From: Coniella vitis | Lineage: Eukaryota > Ascomycota > Sordariomycetes > Diaporthales > Schizoparmaceae | Assembly (NCBI GenBank): GCA_011317545.1 | Contig: WUJK01000005.1 | Coordinates: forward strand, 3,038,001 to 3,102,000 | Direction: 5' to 3' | DNA: 64,000 nt | Part shown: piece by piece, positions 45,900 to 56,808 of the stretch | How positions within the stretch are numbered: the stretch's first letter is position 1 | Layout: each line of letters starts with the position of its first letter | Program-made: the position numbers and the translations under genes | The notes under the pieces: generated by a model | Seen by the model: the letters and a program-made list of their open reading frames with translations, nothing else | What the model was told of the DNA's origin: nothing | Databases searched by the model: none

Positions 45900-48084
45900 T
45901 CATTCGCTTGCCATAATAGCCTTTTCACGGTCGTTCTTGTCGGCGACGCTGGGGTCCTTGACGATGACACCGTTGACAATGTGGGCTTCGGTGCGAGGGC
46001 CCCTGTAGTACCTTTTGCCCGCAATGAACCAGTATGCCACGGACAGGAGAAAAACGAAGAACATGATGACGACGGCGTAGTTCATCTGTTTGATGGGGTC
46101 AGTATCAAACCGAGCATTCTGTCCAACGCCCCTCGAGCATCGTCTCTAGAGGCGAAAGGTAATAATGGGTATGGAGTGGAGACATACATTATCGGCAGCC
46201 ACTGGCATGACGGTGGGGAAGAAGAAAATGACAGACACGAACGCGGTCCACGCGCAAGCCCAGACGTTAACAAAGAAGCTTGCCGGGCCAAGCGTCCACG
46301 GACCGGGCTCAAAGCGGTGGAACAGCAGCTTGCACAGAATCGGGATGCAGTAGGACCAGTCAAGGGCGATGGCGCAGAGGTTGAAGATGGCCGAGATGGT
46401 AATGTAGCTGCCGAGGCCGATGAGGTTGATGAGGATGCAGATGAGCGTGTACAGCCAAACCGCCAGGACGGGTGTGTCGGTCTTTTTCCAAATCTTGTAC
46501 CAGATGCGGCTGCCGGGCAGCATCTCGTCGCGCGAAAAGGCCCAGATGGTCCGCGAGCCCGACTGCAGCGCAGTAATGCACACAAAATTCATGATGAGGA
46601 AAGCAGCGACGGCAAAGAAGATGGCGGGCCCGGCACCCATGACGTTGTAGTAGATTTGGACCACGGGCTGCTCAATGACACTGGCCAGAATGTTTTGGGA
46701 CGGGTCGTCCGAGGACAGGTCGAGGGGCCCCATGCAGAACGCAAGGACAATGTTGAAGAGAAAGCCAACAACGTAGGTGAAGCCCAGGGCCGTGGAAATG
46801 GCAGTCGGAACAGTGACGGCAGGGTTCTTGGTCTCCTCGGCAATGTGCGCCGCGGCATCGTAATCTGTCATGGTCCAGGCCACGGACAAGAAGCCAAACA
46901 GGAAGCTGAAGCCGGGCGGTGTCCAGCCAGAGTCGGGTTGCACTTTGGTAAAGACGTATTCGGCCGAGTTCTTGTCCTTTTGCAGGACGAGCAGCGCGAC
47001 ACAGCAGGCAAAGAGGACAGCAATATGAATGACGGCGTAGGACCGGGCAATCTTGGCCAGCCAGGCTGTGTTCAGGCAGTTGACGATGGCGTGGAAGATG
47101 GACAGCGCGGCCATGACGCCGATAATGTGCCCCTGTGTGGGCGTGTAGGAGAAGTCGGAGCCAATCGACACGGCAGCGAGCAGCATCTGCGCAGCTCCGT
47201 ACGAAGACGAGGCACTACCACAGATTTGGCCGATCAGGTTTAGCCATCCTGCAGGCGTATAGAACTATGGTTAGCAACCAATCACTCGCAATTTCTCTCC
47301 CAGGCTCCTTGAGCTTATTGCTCCATAGAGGACCAGTGCGCGAACCATTCGCGCGGAGTGGTAGAGACCAGGCAGGAGGGGTAAAAGGAAACGACGCCTC
47401 CAAGTTCAGCCAGAAAGTAGATATCCAACTTGTTCGAGTCCGGCAGGGTCCAGAGGGAAAGAAAAGACAGGTCCGGCAAAAGAAGCGTTCACATACCATC
47501 AATCCAGGCAATGATGGGGACATACTGCTCCGGGGCGAGGTATTTGATTGTGAAATACATGGCACCTTCACTGCATGTCAGAGAGCCATTCGTTGAATCA
47601 CCAAATCACGATCACTGTTGAAGAAAGCGCACCAGACGTAGGATAGGCCGAGGCAACCTCGGAAATTGATAGAGCAAGACACATGGCGCCGATGCCAGCA
47701 ATAAGCCAACACCATACGGCCGCGGGAGCGCCTCCGGCGTAGAGAGGATAGGAGTAAGTCGTCATCACAGTGCCATACAAGCCAGATATACTAAGAGCGA
47801 AACTGAAGGCGGACCACAGGCCAAACTCTCTCTTGAAGACCTGTTCGCAGCGGGTAAAGCCATGAGGCATCTCGTCAGACAAGTATGATCAAAAGAGGGT
47901 TCTAGTCTCTTTGTGTCTTGATACGGTGAAGAGGCGGAGGGGAGGATAACATGGAATGACATACAGGTTTGTAACCCATGGCAGCAAGAGCCATGTCGGC
48001 GTCGTCGGCGCTCATATCAGTGCTGGTGAGCCCCCGTGGATCGGCCGCGGGCTCGACGGGCTTCTTTTCCAGGGTGTCAGCCAT
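45900..48084 (-). CDS. APC-family amino acid / GABA permease
   Basis: Five exons on the minus strand: 48084-47965, 47840-47633, 47565-47497, 47248-46188 and 46085-45900, encoding 547 residues. All four junctions keep frame and rebuild family blocks: KPVFKREFGLWSAFSFALSI, ASAYPTSGAMYFTIKYLAPE, IIAWIDGWLNLIGQICGSAS and VAADNMNYAVVIMFFVFLLS. The protein has about 12 hydrophobic spans with cytosolic N-terminus, and the conserved DYDAAAHIAEETKNPAVTVP loop of the amino acid/choline transporter (TC 2.A.3.4) group. Relatives include Uga4 (GABA) and Hnm1 (choline) of yeast and GabA of Aspergillus. The substrate cannot be fixed from sequence; GABA or another amine-type amino acid is most likely. Located in the plasma membrane, or the vacuole for some Uga4-type members. 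Confidence 0.88.
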
Positions 48085-51000
48085 GGTCAGAACAGTGGTG
48101 TCGCGTGCGTCAGCACCAGGTCTGGCCGTCTGCGAGAAACAATAACTCTGGAGAACAGTCCGTCCAGTGTTGGGATAGCCAAGCACTGGCAGAGTCAGAG
48201 CGAGAACAGGGGGAGAAGGAGGACGACGAGGACGAGGTATGTGTGTATGGGTGGGTGGGTGTAAGACGGCAGACTACCAGGACGGAGAGGCTCTCCAAGA
48301 ATCAGGACGAGCGCAAGGTTGAGAGTCCCAGCGCGGTATTTAATCAGGCTGTCAGGCTCTTGCTGGGAAGCGTGTACGCGGCGAGGAGGACGTGGGACAG
48401 GGCCCTTATCCGGGGACAAGTGGGCCTCCGAGACCGTTGTGGAGACGCCGAGATATAGAAGAGAGCATGGGAGGCAGCGGTATGGGCTACGGGGCAACGA
48501 GGGCAGACAGACAGAGGAGTGGTGCGGGAATCCTTGCGAGGGCGTCGGTCTCCAAGCGCAGGGCACGAGTGGGTTGCCGGACCTGCAGCGTCGAGCAGTG
48601 AGCAGCAGCTTTTTCGCACCCTTTTCTCTTTTGGGCTTTTGGCTTCGATAGAGTCGGGCTGTAAGCGCACTACGGGCGTTGGGCGAATAAGAGTCTGGCC
48701 GGCGACCGCTCTGCTGCTTCTGGGAATCCACAGACATGCTCAGGCGTGTCTGCAGCCTCAGCAGACACGGCGAAGTCGCTTTGCCGGTAGGGCTGAGTGT
48801 TTCAAAGGCGACACAGGAACCTGCGTCTGGGACTCGGCCGGATTGAGAGCATTTCATCGACCTCCAGTGCTCCCAAGTCCGACAGCCCCAGGAAGTGACC
48901 GGATCCCGCTTCTCTGCCTGGCTGTTGCAAAGCCTCGCTGCGCTCAGGAGGAACGAGAGCGGCTGCAGGGTAGCAGGGTAGATGCTGGATGCAGCAGCCT
49001 CTGGCAAATACATAGTACTCAGGCACAAGGGGACAGTGACCTCGTCGATGGAGGGTACAGCCGTGGTTCGGAATACTGTTGGTGGAATGGCTGCAGCTCA
49101 GGGACCAGCACAGCAGCACCGATGTGCCGCTGTAAGTTCCTACTCTGTAGAAACCTCTTCATCATTCTCACCGTCCCCTGCGAGTGAGGCCAAGCAGGCG
49201 GCGCCTTTGGTCGTGCTGTGTTGTCTCGGCAATCCATATACCAGGAACACGGCACTGCGATACTTTGTGTCATTGCCCTGGCGGATCTCGCTCGGTCGAC
49301 GCTCGCAGTCTTTGAGCGTTGCTGGGTCGACAGTGCGCAGGCCGTGCGTGCGGCACTCGGTTCGAGCAATGAAGCCGCTTCCGCTCATTGGCCAGTGCTG
49401 CCAGGTCGCCATACTACCATGCAGAGGACCAGAGTCGAGAGTTCTGATACTGCCCTTCCCACCCGTCAAAACCACTCCACCCCCATACACTCCACCAGAT
49501 AAGCTGCCGCCTCCGATCTGCATCCAATCCATCTCCGCCCCAGCGATGCCCCATCGGTCCCCAGATATCTTGCTTTATCAGTGGTGATTGTAATTGACAA
49601 GCCGGGGGCTTGAGTCTGGTGATGAAGGTGTCGGCTGAAAGGGTGCTCAGAGTCGCAATATCAGCAGCTACAGCACGGTCATATTCTAGTTGGCTGGGCA
49701 GGCAGGCAGGCTGGCATAGAACGAAAAAAAAAACTTTTTAGCCTGCTGCACCTTGCAGCGCACCTCGCCTGTTCTGGGAACGGCTCTGCATGCACGTGGT
49801 CTGCTACGCCTGTCGCTGCGCTTAGGGGCCCGCTGAAGCGTGATGTCACTGTGGATATGCACGCTTCAGCACTTCAGCACTGCGACTGGGGGCCTAGGGG
49901 CCCAGGGGCCTACCTAGTACTATAATGCATACTATACATAGTACAAGTGCAGCCAGTGCCAGTGTGCCTTCCTCCCAGCGAGCCTGCGCTGGCCCGCCGC
50001 CCTTCGGCCATGCGAAACCGGCCCTTTTATCAAGTCGGCCCTCGGTTGCGGCCTTTCTCCGTCCGTTTTTCTGCCATTACTCCATGGAACTTTCCGCCTC
50101 GTGTTTCCCTTCGCCAATAAAATCTACAGCAATGCTTGTGCTTGTATGGATCTGTTCGAGACCGCTACATAGCAGTGTCCCCGCTTGAGTCCAGACAGTT
50201 TTCTGCGGCATGCTATGAGCTGAGTTGACACGACGATTCCCGGCCTTGCTTGGCCTGGCTTCTGCTTTTGCTTGGTTGCATTTCACCGCCAGCCTCAGCA
50301 CTTACACCGGATCCTGATGCTGCTGTGCAATCGCGTGAGTGATAAATCAGAAGAGCGTCGTCGTGATTGTTCGAGCTTAGTATGTACAGCGTTTAACAAA
50401 TCATTTTCTTGACTAGCAATTCAAGCAAACAGTCTGAAGTACACCTAACTGTTCTCACACTGCATTTCATGACTGGCAATCTCCCAAGTTTGGCGTCACA
50501 TTGAACAAGACACGGCGAGTAGTGCCCACGCACCTGGAGCACTGCTTGGTCCATACTATGTCCTCGTCCATGAAGTGATTCCAGGCTATTCAAATCTTGA
50601 GCCGCAATTCTAGTAGACATGTCTCATGGTTGCAGGAAAGGACTAATTTGTGCAACCCCCGCTCCAGATGGACAGCAGCTGGAATTCAACCTTTTTATCC
50701 ATCTGCGTGTTTGGTGAAACACCGTAGCAGCCATTTGAACCTCGATCGTTCGGAGTATGGCAAGCTGCAACTGATCGCAAGACTTGCTCAGACTTATTCC
50801 ATAAAGCCCACTACTTTATCATCGACTTGCTCCGCCATATGCTCCTCGACATCTTGAAATGCCACTACATGTAAACTCGGCAATGTCAAGTAAATCGCCC
50901 TCCGGAACACTGATCAGTGAAAGGGCGAACACTGCAAGATCTGCAAGACACTAACGTATTTCACAGTCTAGAAGTACTCCAGAGTGCAAGTAAAGACTTA

Positions 51001-51417
51001 TCCAGAGGGCTATAAAATGATAAAAAGAAATATAGATCAAGGTCCAATGCTCGACTTGTCTACGCGCGCCCCCCCCCCCCTTTTTTTTTTTTTCCTCCCC
51101 ACTCTCCGCAGATACTATAGTAAATAAATGAACAGTTCATTGTGGGCCTCATAGGCTCACATCTTATCTCACAATTGTGCTGACATACCGTGCTATACAC
51201 CCAGCCTCAAAAAGACGGTCAAAGGCGAGTGACCTGCTTACTACTTAGCCCGAATCCTTCATCCTTCTTCCTGGATGTTAAAGCTGGGTGACGCCTTTGC
51301 CATCGACAAGTCTAGTCTAGCCATGTGTTTACTGTATCTACATTTCTCTAAGCTCCTTCCCTCTGAAACGGACCTGACAAGTGATTGATTTGATATCAGG
51401 ACTGCAGAATCTTGGCA
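48085..51417. other. Long gene-poor region
   Basis: A 3.3-kb spacer. The first about 400 bases should be the permease promoter. ACATAGTAC-type motifs occur at 49011-49018 and in a cluster at 49915-49943. A run of 12 C followed by 13 T lies at 51069-51093. Frames up to about 270 codons exist near 48200-49030 on the minus strand and 48519-49187 on plus, but they overlap each other and lack domains, so I do not call a gene. Confidence 0.5.
51069..51093. repeat. Homopolymer junction C12-T13
   Basis: Twelve C followed directly by thirteen T. The exact lengths should be treated with caution because sequencers often miscount such runs. Confidence 0.9.
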
Positions 51418-53889
51418 ATGCCTTCTGGCTTTCGACGATGGATAGGGCGCCTGCGGCCCTCACACAAGGCCGAGCAGAACAATGAAACCAGCAAGCCGTT
51501 TGACCCATTCGACCCTATCCACGATGCACCGAAGCAAATACACTTTTCTGATGTGCTCGATCTTGAGACAATGATTCAAGAGGTCAAAGCGATCCTTTCC
51601 CGAACAGAGAACGACTTCCGCGCATCTCCATCGGAAATGTTTCTCAATACTTGCGAAACATGTGTAGAATGCCTCGAATCAGAGTGCCCCGAGGCGATCG
51701 GGACACTTGAATGGTTCAATATGGCCAGGAGAGCGCAGCTCGACCAAGACGGGCAAGGACAGTTGTCTCTATGCTACATCTGCTGGGCAATCTTGCGTCT
51801 TCGTCTGCAGTGGGACGCGTGGTCTGTCGGAAAGGCTGTACCATCCAGCGACTATTATTCTCCTTCGCAGTGGAAGACTTTGAAGAGCCTTGCAGCTCCA
51901 GGCGCATATACCATATTTACAGATGCGCAGCTATCTCCGGAAAGCGAACGATCGACGCAAGTGTCAACCGACATGCGGCGGCAGTTGATTGATCTGTACT
52001 CCCGCCTTGTCCCTGTATCAGGCCCCAAATTCGACATAATCTCGAGTTGGTTGCATGAATGCGATGCTACACATCATGGTACCTGTATTCGACCGCTCAT
52101 TGACGTGGGAATGGATAGAGACCTCACTCTCATCGATGTGAAGCAGTGTTGCTTGGTAAAAGTGCCAGGGAGCAGTCGTTATACCACTCTGAGTTATGTC
52201 TGGGGGAAAGACTGGCAGCTCTTGCATGTCGACTCTAATCATGATGCGTTGTTCCGCCCTGGTGCCCTTGCAGACTCGGGCAGCGCTGAATTGGCAGCCA
52301 AGTCCAATGCTCCCTTGGGCAAAGTTGTCACGGATGCAATGGCCATCACTTCCAAGATTGGTGAGCGTTACTTGTGGATTGATGCACTGTGTATCAAACA
52401 AGACGAAGGTGAAGCAAAAGCTTTGGAACTCATGAGGATGGCTAGCATATATAACTGCGCAATCGTCACGATAGTCCCTATTGATGGGGAATCATCACAC
52501 TCCCCGATTCCGGGACTGGGCTCTGCTCAGCGTGGGAAGATGGCCGACAAGATATTTGATGGAGTGTCCATCTCGGTGAACAAAAGACTGGACCAGATCA
52601 TCACGGCTTCTGTGTACAATACAAGGGGTTGGTGCTTCCAGGAGGCGTTCCTCTCACGGCGATCTCTCTTCTTTTCCGAGCAACAGGTTTTCTTTCGGTG
52701 TCAAGAAACCACACGGTCAGAAGATTTATTGTCTAGCATACAACGTCTCGCTGCAGGATATAAAGCCGCTGCAAGCAACTTGCGGGCGCAAGGAGAGGGA
52801 AACACAGCGGGCATGTCTACTTTGGAAGCACTACAAGAGTCACAAAAAGACTACACCGATTTGCGGACTCAGAAGTCCCAGGATGACTTTATGCGATCCT
52901 ATGGCCGCCTCACAGACGAGTATTGGGGCCGGTCCCTGACCGCCAACAACGACGTGATGGACGCTTTTTCCGCCATCTCGTCTGCGCTCGAAATTCTCCT
53001 CAGTACGCATATATGGGCTGGCCTGCCCGAAAAGTTCTTCCATCACTTCCTTCTCTGGGAGATTCGCATTCGAGGTCACTGTGGAGACGACAAATGGACG
53101 TTTCCCCATTCCTCTCGTGCAGAGATGAAGTCTGCTGGCAACGAGCTAATTCCCAGCTGGTCGTGGATGGGTTGGCGTTCCTACTGTTCAGAAAGGCACG
53201 AAGATACTTTCATCAATTCTGGCGTTTCTTCATCCATGTTGCAAGCTGCCGCTTCACTTGGACCCCAGGCTCTGGTGCCACTCATCTCGGGTTTGCATAT
53301 GGAAGCGCGAGGCCAGCTCCAACCCATCCAGTTACACGCTACCGCATATGATCACAACGTGAACATATCATCTTCTCCATGCCCACATTTCGATCTGCGT
53401 CCATGTGTTTCTTCTACAGCAGACCGACCTCAGCTCCCTGTTGGCCACAATATTCTGTCATTCTGGGCCCGTGTTGCGAGTCTAGCGTCTTTGGGCGTTT
53501 GCTTCACCGAAAGAACGGAACCGAGGACTGCCAATGAGCCAAACGCCAGAGTTGTGCATGATATGCTGGACTCCGAGGGACTGCGATGCGGTAGGTTCAA
53601 CGGGATTGCACTAAACGATAGGGCGTGCTCTATTTATCTGCGTGCAGACGTTGTGATATTGTCTTGCACGATGTGGAACAAGACAAAAATCACAGAGCAC
53701 ACCCATTTCGAGGCCGATCAGATCTTTCAGTATCCCCCATACGAGATCGCAGAATGGAAGTCACTGAACTTTCTGCTTGTGTATTGGAAGGAGGATTACA
53801 GCTCTTGTCAGCGTTTGGGCGTCGGCGAGATACATGTGGATGCGTTTTCAAAGGGAGTGCAAATAGAAAAATACATCCGACTGAAGTAG
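51418..53889 (+). CDS. HET-domain (heterokaryon incompatibility) protein
   Basis: A single exon of 823 residues from the ATG at 51418 (MPSGFRRWIGRLRPSHK). The N-terminal 200 residues contain a Cys-rich block (TCETCVECLESECPE, then CYICWAILRLRLQW). The HET domain spans about residues 250-410: YTTLSYVWGKDW, a gap, GERYLWIDALCIKQDE, ASIYNCAIVTIVP and NTRGWCFQEAFLSRRSLFFS with the conserved WCFQE. The C-terminal half has a typical SWSWMGWRSYCS segment. HET proteins trigger programmed cell death when incompatible fungal cells fuse; most genomes have dozens, usually with lineage-specific distribution, and the partner is not known. No NACHT or STAND gene is next to it. It marks the start of the accessory part of the window. 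Confidence 0.88.
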   Translation: MPSGFRRWIGRLRPSHKAEQNNETSKPFDPFDPIHDAPKQIHFSDVLDLETMIQEVKAILSRTENDFRASPSEMFLNTCETCVECLESECPEAIGTLEWFNMARRAQLDQDGQGQLSLCYICWAILRLRLQWDAWSVGKAVPSSDYYSPSQWKTLKSLAAPGAYTIFTDAQLSPESERSTQVSTDMRRQLIDLYSRLVPVSGPKFDIISSWLHECDATHHGTCIRPLIDVGMDRDLTLIDVKQCCLVKVPGSSRYTTLSYVWGKDWQLLHVDSNHDALFRPGALADSGSAELAAKSNAPLGKVVTDAMAITSKIGERYLWIDALCIKQDEGEAKALELMRMASIYNCAIVTIVPIDGESSHSPIPGLGSAQRGKMADKIFDGVSISVNKRLDQIITASVYNTRGWCFQEAFLSRRSLFFSEQQVFFRCQETTRSEDLLSSIQRLAAGYKAAASNLRAQGEGNTAGMSTLEALQESQKDYTDLRTQKSQDDFMRSYGRLTDEYWGRSLTANNDVMDAFSAISSALEILLSTHIWAGLPEKFFHHFLLWEIRIRGHCGDDKWTFPHSSRAEMKSAGNELIPSWSWMGWRSYCSERHEDTFINSGVSSSMLQAAASLGPQALVPLISGLHMEARGQLQPIQLHATAYDHNVNISSSPCPHFDLRPCVSSTADRPQLPVGHNILSFWARVASLASLGVCFTERTEPRTANEPNARVVHDMLDSEGLRCGRFNGIALNDRACSIYLRADVVILSCTMWNKTKITEHTHFEADQIFQYPPYEIAEWKSLNFLLVYWKEDYSSCQRLGVGEIHVDAFSKGVQIEKYIRLK

Positions 53890-54924
53890 GTTGACTCAAT
53901 GTTGGGCGTTGATAAATGGAATTTGAAACCATTCGCGTCTCTATTCATTCAACGAATCGAAAAATATCCAACTGCACGGCTTTTGGGGATAAAAAGTCCG
54001 GATTTGAGAAACAATGGAGAGGGTCGTGATACGGAAAACGGAGGGCACTTGCAAGCCACTGTCCTTATTATCCGACAATGAAGAACGGAACAGCATAATT
54101 ACCATGAGCTAATCGTCCAAAGCCCACCGTTGCTTGTGGGAAGCACATGTTCGAGACTTCAAAAACTTCGGTATTTGTTGAGATTCTAAAGACTGGAGAA
54201 GCGGCCCCTGCCCAGCCAGTGGTTGCGCTCACGACAATCCAGACAGTTACCACCTCAGCCCATGTTTCGTCAACCATCCACTCCATGAGTATTTACCGAC
54301 AGAGGATCCGTATCCTTGCTAGGGGCTTGCAGCGGTCGAAAACACTGGGATCGTGAAAAACGGATCTGAGCTGTAGGCTGCGGGACGTAGTAGCCGTTAT
54401 ATCCGGCACACATGGTGAAGTCAATTGCCCCAATGGTAGGTACTATGTAGAGTAGAGTAGGTACCGTTGGATAATATAGGAGATATATCACCAAAGTGTT
54501 GATTGACTTGGTATCAGTAACATAAACATGTCGAAGTCGCGTTGACGTTATGATCAGGTTCACCAAAACGCAATTCCACGGAGCCGCGGAATTCTGCCGT
54601 CGCCTGTTTCTTATCTCTTGTATGCTGCCACTTCGTGTTTGATGCATTGTTACCATAGGTGATCTAGGTACTTTTATGAGGAGAGGGCCCCAGGGGCTGC
54701 ATAAAATCGGGAATTGCACGCCACTATCACCCAATGACATGAAGTATTTCAAAGTCACATGAACCGTGTTGATGCAGTTGGTCGCTAGGCGCAGATTGAC
54801 GGCCTACAACAGCCAAAAATCCGTGCAGATTGCGCACACTATAAAAACCTGGCTCAGTCTTCGCTCGAACTTGATGAGATGAGGGATTTTGAGAACATAA
54901 ACATTCCCCCAAAGTTCATTCATC
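53890..54924. other. Intergenic region upstream of repeat-protein gene
   Basis: About 1 kb. No supported gene. The last 90 bases contain a TATA box. A GGTACTATGTAGAG motif near 54438 resembles the dispersed palindrome half-site. Confidence 0.5.
54840..54847 (+). promoter_or_regulatory. TATA box of the repeat-protein gene
   Basis: The sequence TATAAAAA lies about 80 bp upstream of the ATG at 54925, which suits a fungal TATA element with transcription start 30-60 bp further down. A good TATA element suggests an inducible gene. Confidence 0.55.
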
Positions 54925-55440
54925 ATGCGTTTCCCAAACTCGGCATACGTGTTCCTCTTCACGCTTGTGGCTGTGGCCCAAGGCGCACCCCTTCAAGAAG
55001 CACAAGGTGAATCATTCCGAGAGCTAATCGATGGGCAAAAGGCATCTGCTAGGATTTGGAATCTAATCAGTTCAGCAGACAAGATTGTCTCACTCAGAGG
55101 TCATGATGGGAGGTCCGTTCAGTTCACCAATGAGAAGCGACAAAGGCTGCCAGAGACGGGCGAGGCAGCAGAGGTGATCGCCAGGCAGAGACTGCCAGAA
55201 ACCGAAGAATCTGGGGAAGTGATCGCCAGGCAGAGACTTCCAGAGACCGAAGAATCTGGCGAGGTGACCGCTAGGCAGCTCGGAACGAGGCAGAGACTGC
55301 CAGAAACCGAAGAATCTGGGGAAGTGATCGCCAGGCAGAGACTTCCAGAGACCGAAGAATCTGGCGAGGTAACCGCTAGGCAGCTCGGAACGAGGCAGAG
55401 ACTGCCAGAAACCGACGAGGGTGCGGAAGTGAGCGCCTGA
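54925..55440 (+). CDS. Secreted repeat precursor protein (KEP / RiPP-precursor-like)
   Basis: A single exon of 171 residues. MRFPNSAYVFLFTLVAVAQG is a clear signal peptide (cleavage near residue 20). A pro-region of about 50 residues follows (REL..IWNLISSADKIVSLRG) and ends in Lys71-Arg72, a Kex2 site. The rest is six repeats of 15 residues: the first QRLPETGEAAEVIAR, the middle ones QRLPETEESGEV[I/T]AR, the last QRLPETDEGAEVSA with the stop. After repeats 3 and 5 comes an extra QLGTR. Every unit but the last ends in Arg, so cleavage after Arg would release similar acidic, Pro-containing peptides with N-terminal Gln (able to cyclise to pyroglutamate). This matches the general layout of Kex2-processed repeat proteins and of fungal ribosomal peptide (dikaritin-type) precursors, but dibasic sites between repeats are absent. 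I recognise no known peptide. Alternatives are an effector or wall protein. Confidence 0.8.
   Translation: MRFPNSAYVFLFTLVAVAQGAPLQEAQGESFRELIDGQKASARIWNLISSADKIVSLRGHDGRSVQFTNEKRQRLPETGEAAEVIARQRLPETEESGEVIARQRLPETEESGEVTARQLGTRQRLPETEESGEVIARQRLPETEESGEVTARQLGTRQRLPETDEGAEVSA
55141..55440 (+). repeat. Tandem repeat array inside the precursor gene (45/60-bp units)
   Basis: Units at 55141-55185, 55186-55230, 55231-55275 (plus 15 bp to 55290), 55291-55335, 55336-55380 (plus 15 bp to 55395) and 55396-55440. The two 105-bp blocks 55186-55290 and 55291-55395 differ at a single base (a synonymous-type G/A change within a Val codon near 55370), which shows a very recent duplication of a two-repeat block. 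Confidence 0.95.
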
Positions 55441-56808
55441 AAATGTGGAAACTATGATTGATTCGACAGTATTAAGTAGAGCAATGGCGGACATAATTAT
55501 ATGAAGCGATGGAACCGTTCTAGCCTCTAGATTTTGGGTCGCGTGTCCTGTGCAATTTAGCAATACCATGCGAAGTTCCTATGAGACTCGCGTGCCCCAT
55601 ACCTGTGTGTGTCCTCGATAGAGGTACGCAAGTCTAGTCAAGGATCTGACTACATGACAGTGAATCGGGGCGGCCTGCCTTTTTGTGTACCTTTTTTCTA
55701 TCCAACTCGGCCTCTCGCCTTGATGGGCACTTTAGTGAGATAATCAAATTAAGTCATTGATTCATGTCTGCAACGCCTTCGTAAGCCAAAGTCAATTCTC
55801 CCTCAATGATTGACTTCGACCAAGTCACGACGCCAGCATATCTCAAAGACTTCTTCAATTTCAAGCAAGAAAGCTCGTTGACTAGAACACACGGGCCCGC
55901 CCAAGGTTAACAACGACTACGCTGTGTCCGTCTACTGATATGCTCAGAATACAACGCCTTCACATTGAAGGTTGGAGCCCTGCTATCTATTTCTAAGGGA
56001 AAACAAATTACTTGAATCGTTCCAACTCTCGTTGTTGAGGCGTCCTGACCTTTCTCTCTTCAGCTTTGATCAGATCATCTCAAGTTCGCGAACCATCTGC
56101 GCAGAATTTGTATATCTTTGTCTCCGGAACCTTTCTTTACCAAGTTTTACCTCCGCGGAGAATATACGCTTTTCCTGAAGCAAGTTACGCAGTGCACTCT
56201 AATCTTTTCACATTCTGAATTAAAACAGGGCGCCTCTAGGAAGCATCTCGGAGCATTTTGGGGCCACCGAGACCCTGTAGTCCTGCTAAAAGGGAAAGCT
56301 CCCCTCCCCTTATTTTATATTGCGAAAACCCGAGAAGTGAAAAGTTTGTATGGCCGTTTGAGACTCAGACTTTCTTGATCATTGAGTGCCAGCATAACAT
56401 CCCGTTATCGAGATCTGGATGGTACACCAAGCTAAACCTAAAGTGGTATGACTTTTACAGTCTGTTCTGTGGATTTATGTACTATGTATACTTGTGTGAC
56501 TTGTTGCACTGCGAGCGTGGAAAGATGGCAACCCATTTGTTGTAAAGTCACTGCATGAGAACGCAAGGTTTAGTGAGCCTCCACCTGCCTAACACGGTTT
56601 AGGGAACGATAACACGGTTACAGTACATGTCGTGCGTGACCAGCAGTGAGAATTCACACCTATGGAAAATATGAATAAATCAGCTTTGCTCTCAACTTTT
56701 GCTTCTTACGGGGTACTGCATAAATTCTTTTTTATCAGTGTTTCCAAAAAGCAGCATCCCAATTCTCAATGACAATTACTAGAGCTCGAGGGTTAGGGTT
56801 TGGCGAGG
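55441..56808. other. Intergenic region
   Basis: About 1.4 kb between the repeat-precursor gene and the S33 hydrolase. AT-richer than the housekeeping block. Frames shorter than 100 codons only. A GGGTTAGGGTT element at about 56789-56800 is just upstream of the hydrolase ATG. Confidence 0.5.

Noticed and set aside
45981..47243. Plus-strand frame of 420 codons across the permease
   Set aside because: Antisense to exon 4 of the permease, with Gly/Asp/Val bias and no domain; the sense strand carries clear transmembrane and family motifs.
48195..49028. Minus-strand frame of 277 codons upstream of the permease
   Set aside because: Ser/Pro/Leu/Arg-rich without domain, overlapped by plus-strand frames of similar size; more likely promoter and spacer.
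55147..55161. LPETG in the first repeat, a sortase-type motif
   Set aside because: Sortases are bacterial, there is no C-terminal membrane anchor, and the other repeats read LPETE or LPETD.
54925..55440. Alpha-factor-type mating pheromone precursor
   Set aside because: The layout is similar, but the repeats are acidic, lack Trp/Cys and the PGQ-type ends of ascomycete pheromones, and no KR-X-A/P spacer is present.
55090..55569. Minus-strand frame of 159 codons over the repeat array (Phe/Trp/Leu repeats)
   Set aside because: It exists only because the array is repetitive and lacks stops in reverse. The sense frame has the signal peptide, a TATA box and Arg-bounded repeats.
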